Source of the DNA: Pedobacter africanus
GTDB lineage: Bacteria; Bacteroidota; Bacteroidia; Sphingobacteriales; Sphingobacteriaceae
Reading direction: 5' to 3'
DNA: 64,000 bases
NCBI RefSeq assembly: GCF_900176535.1
Contig: NZ_FWXT01000005.1
Location: 62,001 to 126,000, forward strand
Shown: positions 52,283 to 62,357 of the stretch, piece after piece
How the letters are laid out: each line of letters begins with the position of its first letter
Numbering within the stretch: the first letter of the stretch is position 1
Notes under the pieces: generated by a model
What the model saw: the letters and a program-made list of their open reading frames with translations, nothing else
The model's database searches: none
What the model was told of the DNA's origin: nothing
Position numbers and translations under genes: made by a program

Positions 52283-52323
52283 ACAACAAACTTAGGTAAC
52301 TGCAACAGCATTAAGCATTTTTT

Positions 52324-52362
52324 TTCAAAAAAAATCCCCCGAACCTCTTATGGCCGGGGGAT
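52324..52362 (-). terminator. Terminator after rpoC
   Basis: GC-rich stem ATCCCCC / GGGGGAT with an interior that can pair further (CC/GG). On the minus strand it is followed by a run of eight T. Ends the ribosomal protein-rpoBC transcript about 23 bases after the rpoC stop. Confidence 0.85.
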
Positions 52363-52384
52363 CTTAAGGAAATATATTCAATTA

Positions 52385-55300
52385 TTAAGCTTCTACTTCC
52401 TCTTGTTTTGAAGCTAATAATTTATCATATTCTTCCTGAGAACCTACAATAATACGCTCATATCCACGTACACCTGTACCTGAAGGGATCAAATGTCCAA
52501 CAATAACGTTTTCTTTCAAACCAAGCATGCTATCACGCTTACCAGCAATTGCTGCTTCGTTCAGCACTTTTGTAGTTTCCTGGAACGATGCCGCAGAAAT
52601 GAATGACTTCGTACCCAATGATGCACGTGTAATACCTTGGAGTATTGAACTTGCAGTTGCAGGTCTTGCATCACGTACTTCAATCTGTTTCATATCCTTA
52701 CGTTTCAGTTGAGAATTCTCGTCTCTCAATTTACGCAATGAAATGATCTGACCAGGTTTTACAGTATTGGAATCACCGGCTTCCACAACAACTTTTTTGT
52801 CATAGATCTCGTCATTCTCAACCATGAAATCCCAACGGTCAACAGAATTGTTCTCTAAGAAACTGGTATCTCCAGGATCCTCGATGTGAACTTTCTGCAT
52901 CATCTGGTGTACGATTACCTCAAAGTGCTTATCGTTAATTTTCACACCCTGTAAGCGGTAAACCTCCTGAATACCATTCACAAGGTACTCCTGTACAGCA
53001 GCAGGCCCTTTAATTGCCAGGATATCTGCAGGAGAAATTGAACCATCTGATAAAGGCATACCTGCTTTTACAAAGTCATTGTCCTGCACCAAAATGTGTT
53101 TAGACAATGGAACCAGATATTTCTTAACCTCACCATCTTTAGATTCAATGGTCATTTCACGGTTACCACGTTTTACCCCGCCTAAAGTTACTACACCGTC
53201 AATCTCTGTTACAACGGCAGGATTAGATGGATTACGTGCCTCGAAAAGCTCAGTTACACGAGGCAAACCACCTGTAATGTCCCTTGTTTTTCCCGTTGCA
53301 CGAGGTATCTTTACAAGAATTTGTCCAGGCTGTACCATATCACCCTCGTCAATTGCAATGTGCGCACCAACAGGGATGTTATAGTTCCTGATCAGGTCTC
53401 CTTTTTTATCTACAACACGTACTGAAGGGTTTTTCGTCTTATCACGTGTATCGATGATTACTTTCTCGCGGTGACCAGTTTGCTCATCCGACTCCTCACG
53501 ATAAGTTACTCCTTCAACAATTGCATCAAATTCAATTTTACCTGCAAATTCTGAAATGATAACCGCGTTGTACGGATCCCACGAACAAATCCTGTCACCT
53601 TTGGTAACTTTAGTACCGTCCTCAACGTATAAGAACGAACCATAAGGAATGTTATTCGTCATGATCACTTTACCAGTTCCGGGCTCAACAATTTTGAACT
53701 CACCTGAACGTCCAAGTACAATATTGGTATCTCCTTCTTCTGTTTTAGTAACAACAGTACGAACGTTTTCAAATTCGATGACACCATCAAATTTAGCTGT
53801 GATCTGAGATTCTGCAGCAATGTTTGATGCAGTACCACCCACGTGGAATGTACGTAATGTCAACTGTGTTCCCGGCTCACCAATTGATTGTGCAGCAATT
53901 ACACCCACGGCCTCACCTTTTTGAACACGTTTACCTGTAGCCAGGTTACGTCCGTAACATAAAGCACAAACGCCTCTCTGGTTTTCGCAGGTCAATACAG
54001 AACGGATCTCGATACCTTCAAGCGGAGATTCTTCAATTGCCTTAGCGATATCTTCATCGATATCCTGTCCTGCAGCCACCAATAACTGTCCATCCAGAGG
54101 ATTAAACACGTCATGTAGGGAAATACGGCCTAACAGCCTGTCATATAATGGTTCAACAATATCCTCATTATCTTTCAGTGCTGTCGTATACATACCCCTT
54201 AAAGTACCGCAATCTTCAGAATTGACAATCATATCCTGAGCCACATCGTGTAAACGACGGGTAAGGTAACCAGCATCAGCAGTTTTTAACGCCGTATCTG
54301 CCAAACCTTTACGTGCACCGTGTGTAGAGATAAAGTATTCTAATACAGATAAGCCCTCTTTAAAGTTCGATAAGATCGGGTTTTCAATGATCTCACCACC
54401 TGAACCAGATTTCTGAGGCTTAGCCATCAAACCACGCATACCGCAAAGCTGACGAATCTGCTCCTTCGAACCACGCGCACCAGAATCCAACATCATATAA
54501 ACAGAGTTGAAACCTTGATTGTCGCTTGATAACTGGTTCATCACAAATGAGGTCAGACGATTGTTAATACGTGTCCAGATATCAATGATCTGGTTGTAAC
54601 GCTCGTTATTGGTAATGAATCCCATGTTATAGTTATTCCTTACCTCATCAACCTCAGCTGAAGCCTGCTCCAATAAAGCATGTTTCTCAACAGGTATGTT
54701 CACATCCTGCAGGTTAAATGATAAACCACCTCTGAATGCCATTTGGAAACCTAATTCCTTGATATCATCCAGAAATTTTGATGCCCGGGCCATACCGGTA
54801 ATTTTTACTACTTCACCAATAATATCCCTTAGGGATTTCTTGGTTAGCAATTCATTGATATAACCTACTTCTTCCGGCACCATTTGGTTAAACAATACTC
54901 GTCCTACCGTAGTTTCAATCAATTTATTGGCAATCGTACCATCTTCAAGCTTAACATTTACCTTAACTTTAATAAATGCGTGAAGATCGATACGTTTCTC
55001 ATTATAAGCGATAATTACCTCTTCCGGTGAATAGAAAGAGAAATCCTGTCCTTTAACCACACGGGAAGCATCAGTTCTTCGGCCCTTTGTAATGTAATAA
55101 AGACCCAAAACCATATCCTGTGAAGGCACCGTAATTGGCGTACCATTTGCAGGGTTCAGAATATTGTGTGCGGCAAGCATCAACACCTGCGCTTCCAGAA
55201 TTGCGGCATGCCCTAAAGGCAGGTGAACCGCCATCTGGTCACCGTCAAAATCCGCGTTAAAAGCCGTACATACCAATGGGTGCAACTGGATAGCCTTTCC

Positions 55301-56671
55301 TTCAACCAACTTAGGCTGGAACGACTGGATACCCAATCTGTGCAAAGTAGGTGCACGGTTTAACAATACAGGGTGTCCTTTTAAAACATTTTCCAGGATA
55401 TCCCATACTAACGGGTCCTTTCTGTCCACAATTTTCTTCGCAGATTTTACCGTTTTAACGATACCCCTTTCAATCATCTTACGGATGATAAACGGCTTGA
55501 ATAGCTCAGCAGCCATATCTTTAGGTAAACCGCATTCGTGTAATTTAAGGTTAGGACCTACAACAATTACAGAACGGGCCGAGTAATCAACCCGTTTACC
55601 CAATAAGTTCTGACGGAAACGACCTTGTTTACCTTTCAGGATATCTGAAAGGGATTTCAAAGCGCGGTTACCTTCAGTTTTTACCGCATTTACCTTACGT
55701 GAATTATCGAACAACGAATCCACAGCTTCCTGAAGCATACGTTTTTCGTTACGCAAAATTACTTCCGGTGCCTTGATCTCGATCAAACGTTTCAAACGGT
55801 TGTTACGGATAATCACACGACGGTACAGATCGTTCAAATCTGAAGTTGCAAAACGACCGCCTTCCAATGGAACCAACGGACGCAATTCAGGTGGAATAAC
55901 AGGAACGATCTTAATGATCATCCACTCTGGATTATTCTCAATACGGGTTTTCGAACCACGGAAAGCCTCAACAACCTGCAGACGTTTTAAAGCCTCATTT
56001 TTACGTTGCTGAGAGGTTTCATTTGCAGCCTGGTGACGTAAATTGTACGACAAAGTATCTAAATCAATACGTTTCAATAAATCCTCCAAAGCTTCAGCAC
56101 CCATTTTGGCGATGAATTTGTTTGGATCTTTATCATCCAGGTATTGGTTTTCCTTAGGTAATTTATCCAGAATATCAAGATATTCTTCTTCAGTCAAGAA
56201 ATCCATATACTGGATACCTTCTTCGGCCATAAAACCTGGCTGAATTACTACATAACGTTCGTAGTAAATAATCAGGTCTAATCTCTTCGTAGGTAGTCCC
56301 AGTAGATAGCCAATTTTATTTGGCAAAGAACGGAAATACCAGATATGCGCTACTGGAACCACCAGATTGATGTGCCCCATGCGCTCTCTGCGTACTTTCT
56401 TTTCTGTTACTTCAACACCACAACGATCACAAACAATACCTTTATAACGGATACGTTTATATTTACCGCAATGGCATTCGTAATCTTTTACCGGACCAAA
56501 AATACGTTCGCAAAACAAACCATCACGCTCAGGTTTGTAAGTACGGTAATTGATGGTTTCCGGTTTCAACACCTCACCACTGGAACGCTCCAAAATAGCC
56601 TCCGGTGATGCCAAGCTAATGGTAATCGAGGTGAAGTTGCTTTTTAATTTATTATCCTTTTTGTAAGACAT
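52385..56671 (-). CDS. rpoC: RNA polymerase beta-prime subunit
   Basis: 1428 residues. N-terminal zinc site CHCGKYKRIRYKGIVCDRC, the catalytic NADFDGDQ at about 470, the bridge and trigger-loop regions, and a second zinc site CENQRGVCALCYG. Starts at the ATG at 56671 (MSYKKDNKLKSNF). It follows rpoB after 41 bases; a perfect hairpin fills much of that spacer. Confidence 0.98.
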   Translation of the reverse strand: MSYKKDNKLKSNFTSITISLASPEAILERSSGEVLKPETINYRTYKPERDGLFCERIFGPVKDYECHCGKYKRIRYKGIVCDRCGVEVTEKKVRRERMGHINLVVPVAHIWYFRSLPNKIGYLLGLPTKRLDLIIYYERYVVIQPGFMAEEGIQYMDFLTEEEYLDILDKLPKENQYLDDKDPNKFIAKMGAEALEDLLKRIDLDTLSYNLRHQAANETSQQRKNEALKRLQVVEAFRGSKTRIENNPEWMIIKIVPVIPPELRPLVPLEGGRFATSDLNDLYRRVIIRNNRLKRLIEIKAPEVILRNEKRMLQEAVDSLFDNSRKVNAVKTEGNRALKSLSDILKGKQGRFRQNLLGKRVDYSARSVIVVGPNLKLHECGLPKDMAAELFKPFIIRKMIERGIVKTVKSAKKIVDRKDPLVWDILENVLKGHPVLLNRAPTLHRLGIQSFQPKLVEGKAIQLHPLVCTAFNADFDGDQMAVHLPLGHAAILEAQVLMLAAHNILNPANGTPITVPSQDMVLGLYYITKGRRTDASRVVKGQDFSFYSPEEVIIAYNEKRIDLHAFIKVKVNVKLEDGTIANKLIETTVGRVLFNQMVPEEVGYINELLTKKSLRDIIGEVVKITGMARASKFLDDIKELGFQMAFRGGLSFNLQDVNIPVEKHALLEQASAEVDEVRNNYNMGFITNNERYNQIIDIWTRINNRLTSFVMNQLSSDNQGFNSVYMMLDSGARGSKEQIRQLCGMRGLMAKPQKSGSGGEIIENPILSNFKEGLSVLEYFISTHGARKGLADTALKTADAGYLTRRLHDVAQDMIVNSEDCGTLRGMYTTALKDNEDIVEPLYDRLLGRISLHDVFNPLDGQLLVAAGQDIDEDIAKAIEESPLEGIEIRSVLTCENQRGVCALCYGRNLATGKRVQKGEAVGVIAAQSIGEPGTQLTLRTFHVGGTASNIAAESQITAKFDGVIEFENVRTVVTKTEEGDTNIVLGRSGEFKIVEPGTGKVIMTNNIPYGSFLYVEDGTKVTKGDRICSWDPYNAVIISEFAGKIEFDAIVEGVTYREESDEQTGHREKVIIDTRDKTKNPSVRVVDKKGDLIRNYNIPVGAHIAIDEGDMVQPGQILVKIPRATGKTRDITGGLPRVTELFEARNPSNPAVVTEIDGVVTLGGVKRGNREMTIESKDGEVKKYLVPLSKHILVQDNDFVKAGMPLSDGSISPADILAIKGPAAVQEYLVNGIQEVYRLQGVKINDKHFEVIVHQMMQKVHIEDPGDTSFLENNSVDRWDFMVENDEIYDKKVVVEAGDSNTVKPGQIISLRKLRDENSQLKRKDMKQIEVRDARPATASSILQGITRASLGTKSFISAASFQETTKVLNEAAIAGKRDSMLGLKENVIVGHLIPSGTGVRGYERIIVGSQEEYDKLLASKQEEVEA

Positions 56672-56686
56672 AGCTCTTTTGTTTGA

Positions 56687-56714
56687 AAGTTGAAGGTTTT
56701 TAAACCTTCAACTT
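56687..56714 (-). other. Perfect intercistronic hairpin between rpoB and rpoC
   Basis: Two perfect 13-base arms (AAGTTGAAGGTTT and its complement) around TT, overlapping the rpoB stop codon by two bases. No T-run follows on the minus strand, so it is not a terminator. A processing or translation-related structure is plausible. Confidence 0.7.
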
Positions 56715-59700
56715 AGTCTAACGTAATATCTAAACCTAATCCACGTAACTCATGTACCAGTACATTAAATGATTCCGGTACACCAGGCGTAGGCAGGTTC
56801 TCGCCTTTTACAATCGCCTCATATGTTTTGGCCCTGCCGATCACATCATCCGATTTAACGGTTAAGATCTCTTGCAGGATATTGGCAGCACCAAATGCCT
56901 CCAATGCCCAAACCTCCATCTCACCAAAACGCTGACCACCGAACTGGGCTTTACCACCCAATGGCTGTTGTGTAATTAATGAGTATGGTCCGATTGAACG
57001 GGCGTGCATCTTATCGTCAACCATGTGACCAAGTTTCAACATGTAAATAATACCTACAGTTGTTGGCTGGTCAAATTTCTCACCCGTTAAACCATTGTGT
57101 AAATAGGTTCTTCCAGAAGCAGGTACACCAGCTTTGGCAATCCACTCTTCCACCTCGTCATGTTTTGCGCCATCAAAAATCGGAGTGGCAAATTTCACAC
57201 CCAATTCTTTACCGGCCCACGCCAATACAGTCTCGTAGATCTGGCCTAGGTTCATACGTGAAGGTACACCCAGTGGGTTTAACACAATATCAACAGGCGT
57301 TCCGTCATCAAGGAATGGCATGTCTTCATCACGTACAATACGGGCAACAATACCCTTGTTACCGTGACGTCCAGCCATTTTATCCCCTACTTTCAATTTA
57401 CGCTTTTTAGCTACATAAACCTTAGCCATTTGTACAATGCCTGATGGAAGTTCATCCCCAACACTGATCGCAAATTTATCGCGTTTATAAGCGCCCAATT
57501 CTTCGTTTACGCGAATACCGTAGTTATGTAACAATAATTTGATCTGATCATTCTTATCGTCATCAGTTGTCCATTTGTATGGGTTGATGTGCGCATATTC
57601 AAGATCTGATAAACTTTTTTGCGTAAACTTAGCTCCTTTAGGGAACAACAATTCTTTATAGACATTGTATACGCCCTGAGAAGTTTTACCATTTACAATC
57701 TGGAACAATTTGTCTACCAGTTCGTTTTTCAGGTTTAAAACAGCTACCTCATATTTCTTGTCTAATTTCTCTATTGCAGATTTTTCTTCTGCTTTAGTAG
57801 TTTTCTTAGCTCTAGAGAATAACTTGGTATCAATAACCACACCTCTGATTGAAGGCGGGGTTTTCAGCGATGCATCTTTTACATCTCCTGCTTTATCTCC
57901 AAAGATGGCACGTAATAACTTTTCTTCCGGAGAAGGATCAGACTCACCTTTAGGTGTAATCTTACCGATAAGGATATCACCTTCTTTAACCTCAGCTCCG
58001 ATACGAATGATACCGTTCTCGTCCAGGTCTTTAGTAGCTTCTTCCGAAACGTTAGGGATATCTGGTGTCAATTCCTCTTCACCACGTTTTGTATCACGCA
58101 CTTCAAGTTCAAACTCCTCAATGTGTAAAGAAGTGAAAATATCTTCACGAACAATACGCTCATTGATTACGATTGCATCCTCAAAGTTATAACCCTGCCA
58201 AGGCATGAAAGCAACCTTTAAGTTTCTTCCCAGTGCCAACTCACCATTTTCAGTAGCATAACCTTCACAAAGTACCTGTCCTTTTACAACTTTTTGGCCT
58301 TTCTTAACAATCGGCTTCAGGTTAATACAAGTATTCTGGTTGGTTTTCTTGAATTTGATCAGCTTATAAGTCTTACTGTCACCCTCGAAAGATACCAAAC
58401 GGTCACTGTCGTTTCTAACATATTTAATGGTAATCTCATTCGCGTCTACATATTCAACAACACCATCACCCTCAGCGTTTATCAGTGTTCTGGAATCACG
58501 GGCTACGCGACCTTCCAAACCTGTACCAACAATTGGTGCCTCAGGACGTAACAATGGTACCGCCTGGCGTTGCATGTTCGATCCCATCAGGGCCCTGTTC
58601 GCATCATCATGCTCCAGAAAAGGGATCAATGACGCAGCAATCGATGTAATCTGATTAGGCGCCACGTCCATTAAGTCTAATTTCTCAGGCTCAATAACCG
58701 GAAAGTCACCCTCATAACGTGCTTTTACACGCGAAGTAGTGAAATTACCTTTATCATCATAGGCAGCATTGGCCTGCGCAATCGTTTTACCATCTTCATC
58801 TTCAGCAGACAAATAGATAACCGGTTCGTCAACAGCTACAACACCATTGTCAACTTTTTTATATGGGGTTTCAATGAAACCGAGGTTGTTTATCTTAGCA
58901 TGAACACACAAAGAAGAAATCAAACCAATATTTGGTCCCTCAGGTGTTTCAATGGTACACAAACGACCATAATGTGTATAGTGAACATCACGTACCTCAA
59001 AACCAGCACGCTCACGCGACAGACCGCCGGGGCCTAAGGCTGACAGACGACGCTTGTGCGTAATCTCCGCCAAAGGATTCGTCTGGTCCATAAACTGCGA
59101 TAACTGGTTGGTTCCGAAGAATGAATTGATCACCGACGATAAAGTACGTGCATTGATCAGATCAGTCGGAGTGAAAACCTCATTATCGCGAATGTTCATA
59201 CGTTCACGGATGGTACGGGCCATACGTGCCAAACCAACACCAAACTGGGCATACAATTGCTCACCTACTGTACGAACACGACGATTCGACAAGTGATCAA
59301 TATCATCTACCTCTTCTTTGGAGTTGATCAGCTTGATCAGGTATTTAACAATTGCAATAATATCTGCTTTTGTTAAAACTTTCACATGATCAGGTGTATC
59401 CATTTTTAACTTACGGTTAATGCGATATCTACCTACATCACCTAAGTCATAACGTTTATCCGAGAAGAACAAACGCTCAATGATACCTCTGGCTGTTTCT
59501 TCATCAGGTGGTTCCGCATTACGCAAAGCACGATAAATGTTTTCTACAGCCTCTTTTTCAGAGTTAGAAGTATCTTTCTGTAAAGTATTATATATAATGG
59601 TATAATCTGCCTGGCTTGCCCCATCATCTTTTGACAAGATGATAGTTTTAACACCAGCATCAATAATCATATCAATATGGTCGTCCTCTAAAACAGTATC

Positions 59701-60516
59701 CCGGTCTAAGATTACCTCGTTACGATCGATAGAAACTACCTCACCGGTATCTTCATCTACGAAGTCTTCAACCCATTTTCTCAATACCCTTGCAGCCAGC
59801 TTACGTCCGATATACTTCTTCAAGCCAGATTTGCTTACCTTAACCTCATCGGCCAGGTCAAACAATTCCAGGATGTCTTTATCAGAATCGTATCCGATTG
59901 CACGCAATAAAGTAGTAACCGGGAACTTCTTCTTACGGTCAATGTAAGCGTACATCACGTTGTTCACGTCTGTAGCAAACTCGATCCATGAACCTTTGAA
60001 AGGAATTACACGGGCTGAGTACAGTTTGGTTCCGTTAGTGTGACGGCTTTGGCCGAAAAATACACCTGGAGACCTGTGTAACTGAGAAACAATTACACGC
60101 TCTGCCCCGTTAATTACAAACGTACCCTTAGGAGTCATATAAGGTATAGTACCTAAATACACATCCTGAATAATGGTCTCAAAATCTTCATGTTCCGCAT
60201 CATTACATGAAAGCTTTAATTTCGCCTTCAATGGAACACTATAAGTTAACCCACGGTCGATACATTCAGCTATATCATAACGTGGTGGGTCAATAAAATA
60301 ATCCAGAAACTCTAGAACAAAAATGTTCCTGGAATCTGTGATTGGGAAATTCTCAGCGAATACCTTAAACAAACCCTCTGTATGACGGTTGTCTGAAGTT
60401 GTCTCTATCTGAAAAAATTCTCTGAATGATTGCAACTGCACATCAAGAAAATCCGGGTAATCTATGATGTGTTTACTACGTGCAAAATTTACTCTTTGGT
60501 CGACTTTATTTGCCAA
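56713..60516 (-). CDS. rpoB: RNA polymerase beta subunit
   Basis: 1267 residues with the full set of RpoB blocks. These include the rifampicin region (FFGTNQLSQFMDQTNPLAEITHKRRLSALGPGGL), which shows the sensitive-type residues, and a C-terminus in VLVHELRGLGLDITL. The start codon is TTG at 60516: the following residues ANKVDQRVNFARSK are the conserved opening. The frame is closed by TAA six codons upstream with no ATG. Lies between rplL (154-base spacer) and rpoC, in the standard order. Confidence 0.97.
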   Translation of the reverse strand: MANKVDQRVNFARSKHIIDYPDFLDVQLQSFREFFQIETTSDNRHTEGLFKVFAENFPITDSRNIFVLEFLDYFIDPPRYDIAECIDRGLTYSVPLKAKLKLSCNDAEHEDFETIIQDVYLGTIPYMTPKGTFVINGAERVIVSQLHRSPGVFFGQSRHTNGTKLYSARVIPFKGSWIEFATDVNNVMYAYIDRKKKFPVTTLLRAIGYDSDKDILELFDLADEVKVSKSGLKKYIGRKLAARVLRKWVEDFVDEDTGEVVSIDRNEVILDRDTVLEDDHIDMIIDAGVKTIILSKDDGASQADYTIIYNTLQKDTSNSEKEAVENIYRALRNAEPPDEETARGIIERLFFSDKRYDLGDVGRYRINRKLKMDTPDHVKVLTKADIIAIVKYLIKLINSKEEVDDIDHLSNRRVRTVGEQLYAQFGVGLARMARTIRERMNIRDNEVFTPTDLINARTLSSVINSFFGTNQLSQFMDQTNPLAEITHKRRLSALGPGGLSRERAGFEVRDVHYTHYGRLCTIETPEGPNIGLISSLCVHAKINNLGFIETPYKKVDNGVVAVDEPVIYLSAEDEDGKTIAQANAAYDDKGNFTTSRVKARYEGDFPVIEPEKLDLMDVAPNQITSIAASLIPFLEHDDANRALMGSNMQRQAVPLLRPEAPIVGTGLEGRVARDSRTLINAEGDGVVEYVDANEITIKYVRNDSDRLVSFEGDSKTYKLIKFKKTNQNTCINLKPIVKKGQKVVKGQVLCEGYATENGELALGRNLKVAFMPWQGYNFEDAIVINERIVREDIFTSLHIEEFELEVRDTKRGEEELTPDIPNVSEEATKDLDENGIIRIGAEVKEGDILIGKITPKGESDPSPEEKLLRAIFGDKAGDVKDASLKTPPSIRGVVIDTKLFSRAKKTTKAEEKSAIEKLDKKYEVAVLNLKNELVDKLFQIVNGKTSQGVYNVYKELLFPKGAKFTQKSLSDLEYAHINPYKWTTDDDKNDQIKLLLHNYGIRVNEELGAYKRDKFAISVGDELPSGIVQMAKVYVAKKRKLKVGDKMAGRHGNKGIVARIVRDEDMPFLDDGTPVDIVLNPLGVPSRMNLGQIYETVLAWAGKELGVKFATPIFDGAKHDEVEEWIAKAGVPASGRTYLHNGLTGEKFDQPTTVGIIYMLKLGHMVDDKMHARSIGPYSLITQQPLGGKAQFGGQRFGEMEVWALEAFGAANILQEILTVKSDDVIGRAKTYEAIVKGENLPTPGVPESFNVLVHELRGLGLDITLD

Positions 60517-60614
60517 TGGACTAAAGTTAATTTACTTTAAGAATAAACTATTTGTTTGATTTGCCGTTAAATGCATTTCATCAACCAAACTAAATGAAAT
60601 GTTTATAAACAGGT

Positions 60615-60644
60615 ATAGACTCCGACTATACAGTCGGAGTCTAT
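60615..60644 (-). other. Perfect intercistronic hairpin between rplL and rpoB
   Basis: Two perfect 13-base arms (ATAGACTCCGACT and complement) with a four-base loop, in the 154-base rplL-rpoB spacer. No T-run follows. In E. coli this spacer has an attenuator and an RNase III site, so a comparable role is plausible. The rest of the spacer is AT-rich and has no other recognisable element. Confidence 0.7.
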
Positions 60645-60670
60645 GTTTAAGTTATATTAAAATTAAGCTA

Positions 60671-61048
60671 TTACTTAATTTCAACTACAGCTCCAGCTTC
60701 TTCTAGTTGTTTTTTCAAAGCTTCAGCTTCGTCTTTAGCAACACCAGCTTTCAATTCTTTAGGTGCACCATCAACTAAATCTTTAGCTTCTTTCAAACCT
60801 AAACCAGTTAAGTCTTTTACCAGTTTAACAACTGCTAATTTCTGACCACCAGCTTCTTTCAAGATTACATCGAAAGTAGATTTTTCTTCAGCTGCAGGAG
60901 CATCACCACCAGCAACAGGACCTGCAACAGCAACTGCAGCAGCAGCTGGTTCGATACCATACTCATCTTTTAAGATTTGAGCTAACTCGTTAACTTCTTT
61001 AACTGTTAAGTTTACCAATTGCTCAGCAAACGCTTTTAAATCTGCCAT
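60671..61048 (-). CDS. rplL: 50S ribosomal protein L7/L12
   Basis: 125 residues: N-terminal dimerisation helices, an Ala/Pro-rich hinge (about 40-56), and the C-terminal domain with FDVILKEAGGQKLAVVKLVKDLTGLGLKEAKDLVD. Forms the stalk that recruits translation factors, with L10 as its anchor. It follows rplJ by 63 bases. Confidence 0.98.
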   Translation of the reverse strand: MADLKAFAEQLVNLTVKEVNELAQILKDEYGIEPAAAAVAVAGPVAGGDAPAAEEKSTFDVILKEAGGQKLAVVKLVKDLTGLGLKEAKDLVDGAPKELKAGVAKDEAEALKKQLEEAGAVVEIK

Positions 61049-61111
61049 TTTTATAGATTTTTAAAAATTTACGTAAAAATAATTTATTAAATAATGAACT
61101 TTAAGGTGTTC

Positions 61112-61633
61112 TTAACCTTCTCTTCCCTGAAGAGTTTTAACAATTCCTGCAATTTTGTTACCACCAGACTGTAGAGCCGATACAACATTTTTAGCTGGCG
61201 ATTGTAGCAATCCGATGATATCCCCAATAAGTTCTTCTCTTGATTTCAGACTTATCAAAGTATCTAACTGATTGTCGCCAATGAATACTGTTGAATCGAT
61301 ATAAGCTGCTTTCAGCACTGGTTTATCAGAACCTTTTCTCAACGCTTTGATCAGCTTAGCCGGACCATTGCCTACTGTCGAGAACAATAAGGCCGATTGA
61401 CCTTTAAGTGCTACGAAGATCTCTGATGCATCACCTTCCAATCCTTCGATCGCTTTTCTGATCAAAGTATTTTTTGCTACCTGCATTTCAATCCCGCTTT
61501 CAAAACATTTACGACGGATACTGTTTACTTTCTCAACAGATAAGCTTGACGTGTCAGCAATATAAAAATTGCCAAACTCCTGCATCTTCACTTGAAGAGC
61601 AGAAACCAATTCGTGTTTTTCTTCTCTGTTCAT
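61112..61633 (-). CDS. rplJ: 50S ribosomal protein L10
   Basis: 173 residues. N-terminal rRNA-binding part (MNREEKHELVSALQVKM) and a C-terminal helix for L7/L12 binding. Motifs ADTSSLSVEKVNSIRRK and VAKNTLIRKAIEG are typical. It starts two bases after the rplA stop, so coupling is likely. Confidence 0.97.
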   Translation of the reverse strand: MNREEKHELVSALQVKMQEFGNFYIADTSSLSVEKVNSIRRKCFESGIEMQVAKNTLIRKAIEGLEGDASEIFVALKGQSALLFSTVGNGPAKLIKALRKGSDKPVLKAAYIDSTVFIGDNQLDTLISLKSREELIGDIIGLLQSPAKNVVSALQSGGNKIAGIVKTLQGREG

Positions 61634-61635
61634 AA

Positions 61636-62334
61636 TTAGATCCCCGCTACTGATTTAGTTTCGATTGCAATTCCAGGACTCATTGTAGAAGAAACATGAA
61701 TGCTCTTAAAATAAGTTCCTTTTGCAGCAGATGGTTTCAGCTTAGAAATTACCTGAAGTACTTCTAATGCATTTTCATATATCTTTTCTGCCGGGAATGA
61801 TACTTTTCCTACTGAAGCGTGTATGATACCTGTTTTGTCAACTTTAAAATCAATTTTACCGCCTTTTACGTCAGTTACCGCTTTACCAACTTCGTTGGTT
61901 ACAGTACCTGATTTCGGGTTTGGCATCAGGTTACGTGGACCTAAAACACGGCCCAGTTTACCTACCTTTGCCATACAAGCAGGAGTAGTGATAATAATGT
62001 CAACATCAGTCCATCCACCTTCAATCTTGGCTACATATTCGTCTAAACCAACGAAATCTGCTCCTGCAGCTTTAGCCTCTTCTTCCTTATCCGGAGTACA
62101 AAGAACTAAAACACGTACAGTCTTACCTGTACCGTGCGGTAAAGTAGCGATACCACGAACCATTTGGTTCGCTTTACGCGGGTCTACACCTAAAGCCACA
62201 TCGATATCTACCGATGCATCAAATTTAGTTGTAGTAATTTCCTTAACCAAAGCAGCCGCATCCTTTAAAGAATACATCTTACCAGATTCTAGTTTAGCAT
62301 GTGCCTTTTTTTGATTTTTTGTTAATTTAGCCAC
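61636..62334 (-). CDS. rplA: 50S ribosomal protein L1
   Basis: 232 residues of the L1 family (FDASVDIDVALGVDPRKANQ, MPNPKSGTV). Start codon is GTG at 62334 followed by the conserved AKLTKNQKKA. Forms the L1 stalk and can autoregulate the L11 operon through the mRNA. It follows rplK by 23 bases. Confidence 0.97.
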   Translation of the reverse strand: MAKLTKNQKKAHAKLESGKMYSLKDAAALVKEITTTKFDASVDIDVALGVDPRKANQMVRGIATLPHGTGKTVRVLVLCTPDKEEEAKAAGADFVGLDEYVAKIEGGWTDVDIIITTPACMAKVGKLGRVLGPRNLMPNPKSGTVTNEVGKAVTDVKGGKIDFKVDKTGIIHASVGKVSFPAEKIYENALEVLQVISKLKPSAAKGTYFKSIHVSSTMSPGIAIETKSVAGI

Positions 62335-62357
62335 TGTTGTAAACTGTTTTTTGTTAA

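Noticed and set aside
57710..58192. Ser-rich open frame inside rpoB on the plus strand
   Set aside because: Antisense to a conserved RNA polymerase region; the Ser richness is a by-product of the opposite strand's codons.
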